Assembly: GCA_022495005.1 (NCBI GenBank)
Contig: JAGYXB010001104.1
Location: 1,364,001 to 1,428,000, forward strand
Direction of reading: 5' to 3'
Origin: Rhyacophila brunnea
Taxonomy: Eukaryota > Arthropoda > Insecta > Trichoptera > Rhyacophilidae
DNA: 64,000 bases
The stretch's first letter is position 1, and each line of letters opens with the position of its first letter. Below the pieces are notes generated by a model that made no database searches, was not told the DNA's origin, and saw only the letters and a program-made list of their open reading frames with translations. Position numbers and translations under genes: made by a program. This document shows positions 24,801-32,000 of this stretch, in pieces.

Positions 24801-27800
24801 AACTCCGGCACTGACGTGTCTGTCCAATTGTGTGACCGCGATTTCGGTCCGAGGTCTCCCGCGCTGTACGAATGGTTAAAAAATGTATTCGTTTGGTTCA
24901 CTATTTCCGACATTATATTTTTATTCAAAAAATGTTCAAAGAAAAGACATTCGGGAGAGGATTCGTCCAAGTCGTTCGATGTCACGCCAGATCGACAATC
25001 ATTGAATTCGTGAACTATTGGAATATACGGACCAGTTCTCCATGACCGCAAAAATTCAATTGGCTCGTCAGAGTCCGTATCGTCAACATCATGATCAGTC
25101 TCATGTTGTTCCAATTCCTCTTCCGACATGTCATAATCTGAGTCCAATTCCTCATTAGTACGCACATTTTCTTCCTCCATATTTACGCACTATAAAACTA
25201 TGAAATGTTTTTAAAATGTTTAACTACAGTATTAAGAAACGCCAAATCACAGAAACCATTAAACTCACACACCATAGTTATTGATATCAGTATTCACATT
25301 CACTAAAATGGGACACGGTAGACAGTACAAAAAGTATTTTAAAAATCGCGATAAAATAAAATCATACGCTCAATAGTTAATCATGCCAGTTTTAATGTGA
25401 TAAGTACACCAGACAGCAAAAAAAGTATTTATCAACGATTGCGGTAAATATTCAACTTGTATGCGATAAATACAATCCCGCGCAATGGCCCGCTCGGTTG
25501 AAAGTCTGTCGTATACTGCGCAGTCGCGGCGCGCAGTTCAAACTGATTTCTGTCGACCGGCAAAACTTGGCCGTACGAATTGGTTCGAAACTTTGGTGAT
25601 TATTTTATATTTAGAACCAATGCTTTTAAAATATGTCATAGGTGGCAGGAGAAGGACAAATCAGGCCAAATTTACGTGAAAAAATCAGTCCCGTATGATA
25701 AATATGGACGCGGTGGCATCGATTTATACACATGCGCATTGCGAATTTGGCCGATTTGTACAAGGTGTGTGACATCGGCGCCGGCCGGGTTAATGAACTT
25801 TCAGAAGATTACTTTCATTCTACCTTAAAATATTGGTGTGAGTAGATTGCCTCGAAGCATCAATAATTCTTTTATGGGTTTCTGGATAATTAATATTAGT
25901 AATAGGAAAAGAAACCATGAAATATAATAGAACTGTTAATTATTATTGATTTGTTTTCAAAATCACAATCATCCCTATTCTCTTGTATTGTAATACTGTA
26001 GATATGTATGAGTATTGCAGAGGAATATGATCTGTTAATAATAGGGCTGCCGACATGTCAACGGAAGTTCAGAGACAGCGTCCGCCGCGTTGGTTAGCAG
26101 CTGATGGCCTTGTGACTCCATATTCACAGCAGAGCGCAGAGGGATACAAGATTCTCAGGGACCTTGATAAGGTTTGCATTAAATAGATTTAATATCCAAA
26201 ACACATCCCTAATGAAAGATTCTTTAGTTTTAAGTATAGATTATAACACATATTTCATCCATTACTCTGTCATGTTAGTTGTTTTTTGTACATATTGGAT
26301 AATATTAGATCCTACCGATTGTAATATATTATGTGGTGTATTTTTCATCGTTCTTCTTTTTGTGCCATCTCCGTTATTGCACATTGGCGATGAGTTCAGC
26401 CAATTTCTCCCTGTCCATTGCTGCTCTAAATAGGGATGGAGTGCTGAGCTCAAACCAGTTCATTCTCAATTCATCATCTTTGAATAATTAATATAATATA
26501 TTCCAAACTTATTATCCTGATACATTGACGGGTAAACTGATAGTTTTGGACTCATCAGTACTTAGTGCCTGTGGGTCACTTTGGGGTGGGTACAGTAAAA
26601 CCTCGTTAGTAAAAGCACTGGTAATTCGAAATATTCGCGAAAAAAAAGTCCAGTGCACTATTTCATGAGCCAGTCATTGAAAATTGTGACAGACTTTTCT
26701 TAAAACAACAAAAATTACTTATTTTATGAAAGTAATAAAAATAATCCTGACATTTTATGACCCATTGACACGTCATCAGAGGCACAACTCCACTCAAAGG
26801 AAAAGCAATAACTCACATGTTTCAGGGCTGTAGGTATTTAATTGTTGATCGTTTATTGGATTTTTACATAGTTTTACAAGAGAACCAATGCCAAACAATT
26901 GTGTTGACAAATATGGAAAAATAAAAAATATTTCGTAGTTTTTTATAATTCTAGCTACTTGGTAACTTCAATTTATGGATTAATGACACATGGTATTTGC
27001 ACAGATTTTAATTTGAAAGAATTGTATCGGAAATTTGGTAGTGCCTACGTGCGACGTGCCGTCTATGATCGGAAACGAAATTTATGAAAATTGAAAAAAA
27101 AAATTTCTTCATAATTTTAATATTTTTCCCCCATACATTTCATATTTCATAATTCGAATTTTTTTTTCAAATAATTCAAAACATTACTTATTAAAATAGG
27201 ATTTCAAAAAACACAAGACTGTATGGCTGCGTCTGACAATCGCATACGCTTTTGAGACACAAAATTCCCTGATTTTTTTGAGTCGACGTTGGCTTAATTG
27301 TGTTAAATGTCCCGATCAGTCTAAATGTTTTGTGTTTTTTATCCACTTTTTTTCATATACATTCAGTTCATAATCGTATATCTATTTATAGAACTAAAAT
27401 CACATGATCGCACACACGTGAACCTAAATTTTATATACAGTCGAACTTGGTTATTACGAGGAAGATGGGACCGACTGAATTTGCTCATTATAAGCGTTAC
27501 TTGTTATAAGAATAGGTATTTTTAACCGGTTATATGCCGGGAGTTTTAGTATGGCCGTGAATGAAGGGCCGCGATTTTCTTTTATAAAACCCGAGAGAAT
27601 TCCCGTTGGGAAATTTCCGAAACCCAACTGTATATACAGTACCTTAAGTATATAGAACTAATTGTAATTTGATCTATGTATGTAATAATTTAGTAAGATT
27701 TGTTATCATGTTATGTATATTGAATTAATATATTATGTCTATTCGCAGGGTAAATATGTAGCAACTGACTTGTACGTGATACACATTTGGGTGGTGACTC

Positions 27801-28605
27801 TTAAAGAAGTGGTCTTGTGCACCGACAAACGTCTAGCATACCTGGAGAAAAATACCGTCTTCGGCGGATGGCAGGTGAGAATTTATAGAGCCACATTAAT
27901 CAACATCTCCTCGTATGTAAAATTAAGTCATAAATTGAATAATAATCCAATCAACAATACTTATTATATTACCGTCTCTAACAAAGTGTTATTGAGTGCC
28001 CGTAACGTAGTATTGGGGAAATATTACTAATCACTTTGAGGAAATGGAATTACCTTAATTACTAACTGATACTTAATATTATGATTTAAAATACAAAAGC
28101 CGATTGCCAATAAGTAATGCAATTTAGAAAGGGCTACAGAGAGTATTGTAAAGTCCATTACTTAACTTTGTCGCAATTAGATATGACACATATATCATAG
28201 TGGTCAGGCACATGGGTGCGAAACTCGAGGGGCGTAGGTTTGCGTCCTGCTAGGTGTCTTATTTTTTCAAAAGATTTTTTCATATTTCTCAGAAGTGTTT
28301 TCAAATTATTTATGTTCAATAAAATAATTACATTCTTAAATCTTGTGAATTATTCGTTGAATAAAACAAATATTTTATTAAATTTATAACCATTTTTTTT
28401 TCAGATGGTGTGGTCTTACACGTGGAGTGAACTACCGAGCCCTCCTAAAGCTGTCGAGAAAGGAGTCTTTGTGACTACGCCTGAGGGAAAGAAGAAGGGA
28501 TTGTTCGGCGGAGCTGCGCCTGGAAAGCTCATCCTCATCCATAAGGAGCAGCAGCGTGAATTCCTGGCTGGACACTGCCTGAAGCTGTACAACGATGTCC
28601 GCTGA
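717..28605 (+). CDS. Vps13: Vps13 (A/C-type), C-terminal 876 residues, 15 exons, 5' part outside window
   Basis: Large bridge-like lipid-transfer protein acting at organelle contact sites. Exons seen: 717-854, 1503-1649, 1883-2031, 3938-4069, 4351-4566, 6440-6605, 7724-7940, 17768-17943, 19664-19893, 21374-21569, 21924-22163, 22794-22963, 26045-26171, 27749-27874, 28405-28605. Every junction is AG/GT with matching phase; the sum is 2631 nt, 876 codons plus TGA. Residues 1-316 of this part are VAB-like repeats (formerly SHR-BD), about 390-725 the APT1/ATG2_C-like region, about 725-876 the PH-like end. The Gly/Ala-rich stretch with [19 protein letters not shown] and the following YQRKRR match my recollection of the VPS13A/C group rather than VPS13D. 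No stop or frameshift interrupts the exons despite the transposon-filled introns, so the gene looks functional. The chorein N-terminus is not in the window. Confidence 0.93.
1503..1649 (+). CDS. Vps13: Vps13 exon b (VAB region)
   Basis: 49 codons, phase 0/0, donor GTAACT. Contains [17 protein letters not shown], the W-P-L signature common in VAB repeats. The 648-base intron before it (855-1502) shows nothing recognisable. Confidence 0.92.
1883..2031 (+). CDS. Vps13: Vps13 exon c (VAB region)
   Basis: 149 nt, ends in phase 2; the final Arg codon is split AG|G with exon d. Contains [20 protein letters not shown], a conserved VAB motif. Confidence 0.92.
2235..3774 (-). pseudogene. RTE-like LINE reverse-transcriptase C-terminal remnant, interrupted by a hAT
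   Basis: On the minus strand, 3774 to 3461 reads [17 protein letters not shown] and FFGHMIKKD, then [19 protein letters not shown]. The frame continues beyond the hAT at 2329-2235 with [19 protein letters not shown] and in-frame stops. [14 protein letters not shown] followed by an FFGH motif is the post-RT tail of RTE-type retrotransposons. Only this tail is present and it is broken, so it is a 5'-truncated dead copy in a Vps13 intron, older than the hAT that split it. Confidence 0.75.
2330..3460. mobile_element. hAT-type element, 1131 bp, inserted in the LINE remnant
   Basis: Ends are inverted: CAGTGCTTCTCAAACT at the left and, reverse complemented, CAGTACTTCTCAAACT at the right. The flanks ATCTTGAG (2322-2329) and ATCTAGAG (3461-3468) form an 8-bp target duplication with one mismatch. 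Removing the element rejoins the LINE reading. Internal open frames (for example 2972-3217) are not recognisable as transposase, so it is decayed or non-autonomous. Confidence 0.82.
3938..4069 (+). CDS. Vps13: Vps13 exon d (VAB region)
   Basis: 132 nt; the first base completes Arg from exon c and the exon ends in AT, completed by G from exon e. Contains [18 protein letters not shown], a strongly conserved VPS13 segment. Confidence 0.93.
4351..4566 (+). CDS. Vps13: Vps13 exon e (VAB region)
   Basis: 216 nt, entered in phase 2 and ending AG. Contains [18 protein letters not shown] and GLGLSLVNN, both highly conserved across VPS13 proteins. The downstream donor is followed within 26 bases by a hAT element. 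Confidence 0.93.
4593..5900 (+). mobile_element. hAT-type element, 1308 bp, with transposase C-terminal remnant
   Basis: Inverted ends CAGTGGCGA on both sides and a perfect 8-bp duplication ATTTCAAC (4585-4592 and 5901-5908). Positions 5388-5597 on the plus strand encode [17 protein letters not shown], then [19 protein letters not shown] and a final RRMDFSYK, the C-terminal dimerisation motif of ZMYM-like hAT transposases. The rest of the gene is lost. It starts 26 bases after a Vps13 donor without disturbing the exon. Confidence 0.9.
6063..6302 (+). repeat. tRNA-derived SINE, family A, full-length-like copy
   Basis: Head with pol III box A (TGGTCGAGCGG) and box B (GGTTCGAGTCA), then a body shared with other copies in the window (GACCTAATAGATTGAGCAAG; CCATTTCTCGTAAAAACA; CTCTGTGGAGG; AGGATCAGACATGGT) and an A-rich 3' end. 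It is in the sense orientation of Vps13, in an intron. Confidence 0.82.
6440..6605 (+). CDS. Vps13: Vps13 exon f (end of VAB region)
   Basis: 166 nt; the first base completes Ser (AG|T). Reads SGIIWEQCK then a segment ending in TKTE, matching the conserved end of the VPS13 VAB module. Phase 0 at the donor GTGATT. Confidence 0.92.
6750..7095 (-). pseudogene. Mariner/Tc-like transposase C-terminal remnant
   Basis: The minus strand reads WFQQDGTA near 7080 (the second-Asp region of a DDE transposase), then with breaks RNGFLSIG, and [19 protein letters not shown] through VLEKVVQN to [17 protein letters not shown] and a stop at 6750. This matches a common insect mariner-type transposase tail. Several stops and frameshifts make it a fossil. 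Confidence 0.75.
7353..7622 (+). pseudogene. Possible non-LTR reverse-transcriptase fragment
   Basis: A short open frame reads [20 protein letters not shown] then [11 protein letters not shown]. This resembles the RT catalytic block xxYADDTLLIA preceded by the usual INGV segment, but the first catalytic Asp is Gly (YAGD). It lies in a Vps13 intron, has no intact neighbouring RT domain, and could be chance resemblance. Confidence 0.45.
7724..7940 (+). CDS. Vps13: Vps13 exon g (VAB to APT1 linker)
   Basis: 217 nt, phase 0 in, one base out (G|CA). Arg/His-rich segment ending [20 protein letters not shown], the conserved linker before the APT1-like region. It is unusually GC-rich compared with its surroundings. 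Confidence 0.92.
8105..8197 (+). repeat. Degenerate SINE family A tail
   Basis: Traces of the family A body (GGTTGAGC, CTGTTAA, TGTAGAGGCCCA) precede the hAT target site at 8190-8197. The match is weak. Confidence 0.35.
8275..8375. repeat. Nested double hairpin
   Basis: Outer arms ACAGGTTTGCA (8275-8285) and TGCAAACCTGT (8365-8375) are perfect 11-bp complements. Inner arms TAGTTTATAA (8299-8308) and TTATAAACTA (8321-8330) are perfect 10-bp complements around a 12-base GC-rich loop. It may be a tiny MITE or hAT subterminal structure. Confidence 0.7.
10721..13420 (-). mobile_element. piggyBac element copy 1, 2700 bp
   Basis: Flanked by TTAA at 10717-10720 and 13421-13424. The termini CCTGGCAC and (reverse complement) CCCGGCGC are short inverted repeats. 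The left subterminal region shares AAAAAACCGTAATAAATCAG with piggyBac copy 2. It sits in the coding sequence of the DDE transposase and so is the youngest layer of the nest. Confidence 0.9.
11200..12833 (-). pseudogene. piggyBac transposase (copy 1), frameshifted
   Basis: Starts at 12833 with an acidic N-terminus ([19 protein letters not shown]), then the conserved core: [19 protein letters not shown] and [10 protein letters not shown] carry the catalytic Asp residues. Three one-base frame breaks are visible, all at homopolymers: A5 at 12392-12396 after EEHWSTD, the T8 (A8 on the coding strand) at 11519-11526, and the T11 at 11290-11300. Past the last, the frame encodes [17 protein letters not shown] and KIYH, completing the C-terminal Cys-rich domain begun by CHVCGNSK. 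About 590 residues if all frames are counted, the normal piggyBac size. Confidence 0.87.
14434..14619. repeat. Inverted-repeat MITE, about 190 bp
   Basis: The arm TCGTAATTGATTTTTGGGTT (from 14435), continuing to CTTCCTTCTTTCCT, is repeated in reverse complement at 14562-14619 with few mismatches, around a loop of about 75 bases. No protein. It looks like a small non-autonomous DNA element inside the composite hAT. Confidence 0.65.
15144..15178. repeat. Short telomere-like (TTAGG/CCTAA) tract
   Basis: GTTAGGTTAACCTAACC followed by AACCTAACCTAACCC resembles the insect telomere unit TTAGG with an inversion point. Too short and degenerate to be a telomere. Confidence 0.4.
15653..15738. repeat. 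30-bp tandem repeat, about 3 units
   Basis: ATTCCACGAGA.GGAACAGTA recurs with period 30 (CCACGAGA at 15662 and 15692, the variant TCACGAAC at 15722). It lies in a GC-richer patch near the right end of the composite hAT and beside the motif CCGGAACGCC. Confidence 0.7.
16664..17602 (-). mobile_element. hAT element, 939 bp, with transposase C-terminal remnant
   Basis: Inverted ends CAGGGCTTTTTT and a perfect 8-bp duplication ATTATTAG (16656-16663 and 17603-17610). The minus strand at 17534-17238 encodes [20 protein letters not shown] and [19 protein letters not shown] then WLLKGRHSA, the C-terminal dimerisation region of a KIAA1586-like hAT transposase. The centre (16880-16950) is an inverted relative of 15905-15960 in the neighbouring element. 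Internally deleted copy. Confidence 0.88.
17768..17943 (+). CDS. Vps13: Vps13 exon h (APT1-like region)
   Basis: 176 nt; the first two bases complete Ala. Reads [20 protein letters not shown] and [19 protein letters not shown], matching the conserved KPFIEL and YFKVLIQE blocks of VPS13. The upstream acceptor TTTCAG follows almost 10 kb of transposon-filled intron. Confidence 0.92.
18038..18445. repeat. Dispersed repeat (about 400 bp), uninterrupted copy
   Basis: Begins near AATTAGGCAGATAATAAACA and ends near CCACTAGATGACAAGCTC. The same sequence recurs at 41708-41928 and 43146-43286, where it is interrupted by another element. Noncoding; class unknown. Confidence 0.75.
18924..19590. mobile_element. 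pogo/Tigger-like non-autonomous element
   Basis: The left end AGTAAAACCTTGTTAATAAG and right end TTAACGAAGTTCTACTG are inverted pogo-type termini with TA duplications outside (18922-18923 and 19591-19592). AATTCGAA motifs are frequent just inside the left end. The interior ATTTCATGAGCCAGTCATTG is shared with the copy at 26593. No transposase. Confidence 0.72.
19664..19893 (+). CDS. Vps13: Vps13 exon i (APT1/ATG2_C-like region)
   Basis: 230 nt, phase 0 in and 2 out (AA|A). Contains [20 protein letters not shown] then a GGD loop, matching the conserved L-P-K-V-HLSFS block, and ends [10 protein letters not shown]. Confidence 0.93.
20138..20807 (+). mobile_element. Internally deleted hAT element, 670 bp
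   Basis: Inverted ends CATGGGTGGCCA on both sides with a perfect 8-bp duplication ATCTAAAC (20130-20137 and 20808-20815). Positions 20253-20591 encode the transposase C-terminus: [19 protein letters not shown], then [18 protein letters not shown] and [14 protein letters not shown], as in the GTF2IRD2-related hAT group. Most of the transposase is missing. Confidence 0.9.
20825..20972 (-). repeat. SINE family A, partial copy
   Basis: Reverse-oriented body CCGACCATGTCCGATCCTAA through GGCCTCCACAGAGT and CGAGAAATGGATGTCAGCCA to CTTGCTCAACCTATTAGG; the tRNA-like head is absent. Confidence 0.8.
21374..21569 (+). CDS. Vps13: Vps13 exon j (ATG2_C-like region)
   Basis: 196 nt, phase 2 in, 0 out. Reads [13 protein letters not shown] and [20 protein letters not shown], then [18 protein letters not shown], the most conserved block of VPS13 C-termini. 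Confidence 0.95.
21924..22163 (+). CDS. Vps13: Vps13 exon k (ATG2_C-like region)
   Basis: 80 codons, phase 0/0. Gly/Ala-rich amphipathic segment starting [19 protein letters not shown] and ending [12 protein letters not shown]. Near-perfect length match to the A/C-type repeat. The following intron (22164-22793) holds nothing I recognise. Confidence 0.95.
22794..22963 (+). CDS. Vps13: Vps13 exon l (ATG2_C-like region)
   Basis: 170 nt, phase 0 in and 2 out. [39 protein letters not shown] then [14 protein letters not shown], the conserved TKP-GA-GFFKGxGKG-RPT signature. A piggyBac begins 51 bases after its end. Confidence 0.95.
23015..25789 (-). mobile_element. piggyBac element copy 2, 2775 bp, in Vps13 intron
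   Basis: TTAA on both sides (23011-23014 and 25790-25793). Ends CCCGGCACC and, reverse complemented, CCCGGCCGG. It shares the subterminal AAAAAACCGTAATAAATCAG and a nearby CGCCATTTTG with copy 1. It is nearly complete, with one frame break in the transposase, so it looks recent. Confidence 0.93.
23515..25180 (-). pseudogene. piggyBac transposase (copy 2), one frame break before the Cys-rich domain
   Basis: ATG at 25180; acidic N-terminus; core motifs [26 protein letters not shown] and [11 protein letters not shown] with the catalytic Asp residues; all intact in one frame to about 23849. At the A8 tract (23841-23848 on the genomic strand as T8) the frame is lost; in the next frame [19 protein letters not shown] leads into CFVCGNSKK and [19 protein letters not shown], the C-terminal Cys-rich domain, and stops at 23515. 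Read as is, the core frame stops at 23759, giving 473 residues without the Cys-rich domain. Total about 590 residues if both frames are joined. Confidence 0.93.
26045..26171 (+). CDS. Vps13: Vps13 exon m (before PH-like domain)
   Basis: 127 nt; the first base completes Arg. [20 protein letters not shown] then [13 protein letters not shown], matching the conserved R.PR.....G.I.PY...EA.G...L segment. Confidence 0.94.
26593..27226. mobile_element. pogo/Tigger-like element, right end degenerate
   Basis: Left end TACAGTAAAACCTCGTTAGT. The interior ATTTCATGAGCCAGTCATTG and AATAAAAATAATCCTGACAT match the 18924 copy. The right terminus is degraded (around CAAGACTGTA). No coding capacity. The end coordinate is approximate. 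Confidence 0.55.
27437..27640. mobile_element. Small Tc1/pogo-like MITE
   Basis: TACAGTCGAACTTGGTTATT at the left and a terminal CCCAACTGTATATACAGT at the right suggest short inverted ends next to TA. A GC-richer interior around GGGCCGCGATTT. No protein. Confidence 0.45.
27749..27874 (+). CDS. Vps13: Vps13 exon n (PH-like domain)
   Basis: 42 codons, phase 0/0. [15 protein letters not shown], then [17 protein letters not shown] and FGGWQ: beta strands of the C-terminal PH-like domain. Confidence 0.95.
28196..28270 (+). repeat. Possible tRNA-like SINE head
   Basis: A tRNA-like order of GTGGTCAGGCAC and GTAGGTTTGCGTCCTG resembles boxes A and B with mismatches. Weak. Confidence 0.3.
28405..28605 (+). 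CDS. Vps13: Vps13 last coding exon o (PH-like domain, stop)
   Basis: 66 codons plus [23 protein letters not shown], then [18 protein letters not shown] and the end LYNDVR. The acceptor TTTTTTTTCAG is strong. Confidence 0.95.
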   Translation: MVWSYTWSELPSPPKAVEKGVFVTTPEGKKKGLFGGAAPGKLILIHKEQQREFLAGHCLKLYNDVR

Positions 28606-28925
28606 CATGAGGCACTGTTGTCAAGAATGTGGATGGCGGAACGCCCCTCCACCAAACGCTTCAATCTTTCTCTTTACACATTCTGGCAACACTTCAGCGT
28701 GCACAACGCCACCATGCAATTGGCTTACTTTTTCAATTTGCACCACATCCAATCTTTGGGCACAATTTTTTAGACTCTTACTATGTTTACGTGTTAATGT
28801 TTTATTGTGTTTATGGTTTTAGTGTTTATAGGGTAAATGGTACGGCTATCGACATACCTCAAGATTTATACTAAATTAAAATAGTGAAAAAATGCGAATC
28901 AATAAAATTTTTGCAGCCTACATGG
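28606..28925 (+). terminator. Vps13 3' UTR and poly(A) signal
   Basis: AATAAA at 28901-28906, about 300 bases after the stop, is the first canonical signal and gives the likely transcript end near 28925. Confidence 0.65.
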
Positions 28926-29060
28926 TCCAAACCGTAAGCCTCTGGGTGGTTATACCATGGTTACTGTGTTCGATTCCTTGTGTGGTCACAATACATTTAT
29001 GTGATTTTATTAAATCTGGGTATTTCTGTGATGTGTTTCACCACTTTAATTGGTGACCTG
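28919..29060 (+). repeat. Possible degenerate tRNA-like SINE
   Basis: GTAAGCCTCTGGGTGGTTAT and TGTTCGATTCCTTGTGTGGT have box A/B-like spacing. Not clearly family A. Confidence 0.3.
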
Positions 29061-32000
29061 TTATTATGTTAAAAATAATGCATATTGATTGTGAAGCATT
29101 AATTCAAAATAATGATAATCACTGTTCAGTTTACAAAAATATTATGTATGTCTATTTTTTTAGATGTCATACGAGTAAATGAAGTGTTATTATTGTTACA
29201 TAGGATTATGTACTTAAAACGCTATAAAATCCATTAAATATTTTAAAAATGGTTACCTATGCATCTGTAACATGCTCTCGGTATGTTATACTTTACTCGA
29301 AAAACCTATTGCATGGAAGAATGAAACGAAAACTGAACTATAGCTGTGTCACTTACTCTATTTTATTTATCTTAAGTTACTAACCAATACGGTACGCGGG
29401 TTCTAACAGAGTGATATCCTGTATAAAATATGGAAATGTTTTGTTATAACTGCTGACTATTGAAATGTCACAGTTTGCATTGTCATTATGATTTACTAAT
29501 GTGCGGGTTGTACGTGAAAAATGTTTTGTCGGAGTCCAGTTGTGTTCAGTCTGATGCCATTTAGAACTTGGTGAATAATTTAACACAACTAATTTCATGA
29601 ATGCATAGTATCGGTGGTGTAGAAGAGATGAAGTCAGTTACATAACACAATTTAAAAAATTAATATAGAATCATATGTCAATTTCTCATCGCTGCGAGTT
29701 GAGAACTTCGACTGATTTGTTGACATAAAGGGGAATATAAATATTAACAATGTTTTACTAAAATTGACTCATTTCACGTTTTCCTCACCCATACAAAGTT
29801 TAGCTAATAAACTAGTTGAAATCAGACTTACAATTATTGTGTAATTATTCAGTGAGCGGTTGGTTGAATGTTTTGTCAGTTAAGATTGTAGAATGAGAAT
29901 AGATTGAAATCAAAGTTTACGATGTTTAGAGATCTGTTAAGAAAGTTATACGGTATGAAATAATTAATTATCGTTTGATTTGATTTTCGTAAATAATATT
30001 TTTTATTGATAATGATGGAAAGTTTTCTTTTACTTTTATATTTAAAGTATAAATCTTTCTTAATGTTTAGTTGTTTTCTTCACAATTTGTTGTTGCTTTT
30101 AGAGGCAGGTCTTTCTTGAATTTCGTTTTGATGTAATTATTTCACATTTATATAATGAAGTAGGTACTTAACTACATTATTGACTGTGGAACGCTTTCAA
30201 GCTCCATCTATTCATAAAATCAAAATTTCAAATTTCATCTATTACACAAGTATCCAAATGTGCATTATAGAAATTAATACACATACATTATAAAAAGATA
30301 ATTTAATTACCATAAACAATGATAAACTTTACTATTGAAAATGTGTGAGATTTTATGAAACTGTTTTAGAATAAATTAATGCATAATAATACTATTATTT
30401 TTATAAACCCAAATTAGATGTTTCTGTATTACTTGTCTTTTATATTAATGGATGGAGTTGCCTATTAATAAAATTGGCTTGACATAGCACTATGCAGGAT
30501 GCCATTATAAAGGCTTTTCAAACAATTTGATTGATTATTATATCTCAAGAAAATACTAAATAATCGACAGAAAATATTACACTATACTGTCTTGTCTCTT
30601 TGAGACCTGCTTCTATTGCTTATTTTATGAAATAATATGTTAGTTCTGGTTTATAAATTATAAAATTATGCTTGTTTATCATATACATAATATATATGTA
30701 TGTATAAAGAACACATCAAAGAAAACTGCACAGTCATGCATTTATAGCCGATATTTATACCGAATTTTCATTGAACCAATTTCACAGAACGAATATTGTG
30801 TTAACGCCATATTGATTTTACAAATTACTGTACCTATTATTTTTACACCATGTATGCAGATGTAAAAGCACAAATAGTACCTAATACAAAATACTTTATG
30901 TACCGGTGATGCTACAAAATGTTCAGTTCCAATTCCACAATTATTATATTACACATTACACACAAGAAATTGGATGTTACAATTTTAACCGGTCTCAGAT
31001 GTAATAAAGTAATTGTGAAATTATAACCGAACATTTGTAAGTGTTTGTTATTTATTTCTAATGACGTCATTCTACCGAGAGTTAACAGTGAAAAATAAAT
31101 ATAATACCTACCAGTTACAACTTATTTTGCTAGTCCTTTCCTGTAAAATTATATTGATGGCTATATTTTTTTTGCGTTTACATATTTGCTTCTGCAATGT
31201 TCACAAATCCCAAGTTTCACAAATTTATCAATAGTTATATTTTTAAGTTAATGTTTAATTATGATTACACAGTCAGTTATATTTGTAACAATAAAATCTC
31301 GGTCGATTTTCGGTCCGTATTGGAATTTCTATTAACGAGGTTTTACTGTAGTATGTTGAATAATTTGACAAAATATACCGGCAATTGAAATAACATGAAT
31401 TATGAGGCATCTATTTCAAAAGACGGATAAGTCCACATAATGGGCAAAATCTAACAAAAAATACGCAAATATTTTCTATATGTAATTATCTATAACTTCC
31501 AAAACCCGCCAAAAGCATACGAACTAAAATGTTTAAAAACTGATACAAACAAATAAATGTCAATATGTCTACATACTCATTTTTCACTTTTCACAAAAAT
31601 GGGCATATTATTTTAACTAACTTTAAAAATACAATACGATGGACAAAAGTCACTATCGTTAAAAACAAAAAATTTACCCATTAAACTCAAAAACTTTGTT
31701 TACCGCAAATATTGAATTGTGGACTTACTGGTTTTTTTGAAATAGACTATGTAGTTATGTATATCATTTTACCCGGTCTTATCAGAGATCTGTTAATTTT
31801 ATCTTTATGATAAAATATTTTGTTGATTTTGATACTCTTCAAGCAAAATGAAAATATTTTATATCAAAGTAATAATGTTACATCCTAGAACTATTTTTAT
31901 TGGTATGTATTTGCCATTCTGAATATGTAAAATATTAAACTAAAAATAAAAAAAATCATGTCATTTTCGGTTTGATTAAAAAATAGTAATTTGAGTGATG

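Noticed and set aside
29380..31388. Several short open frames downstream of Vps13
   Set aside because: AT-rich, no recognisable residues or splice structure.
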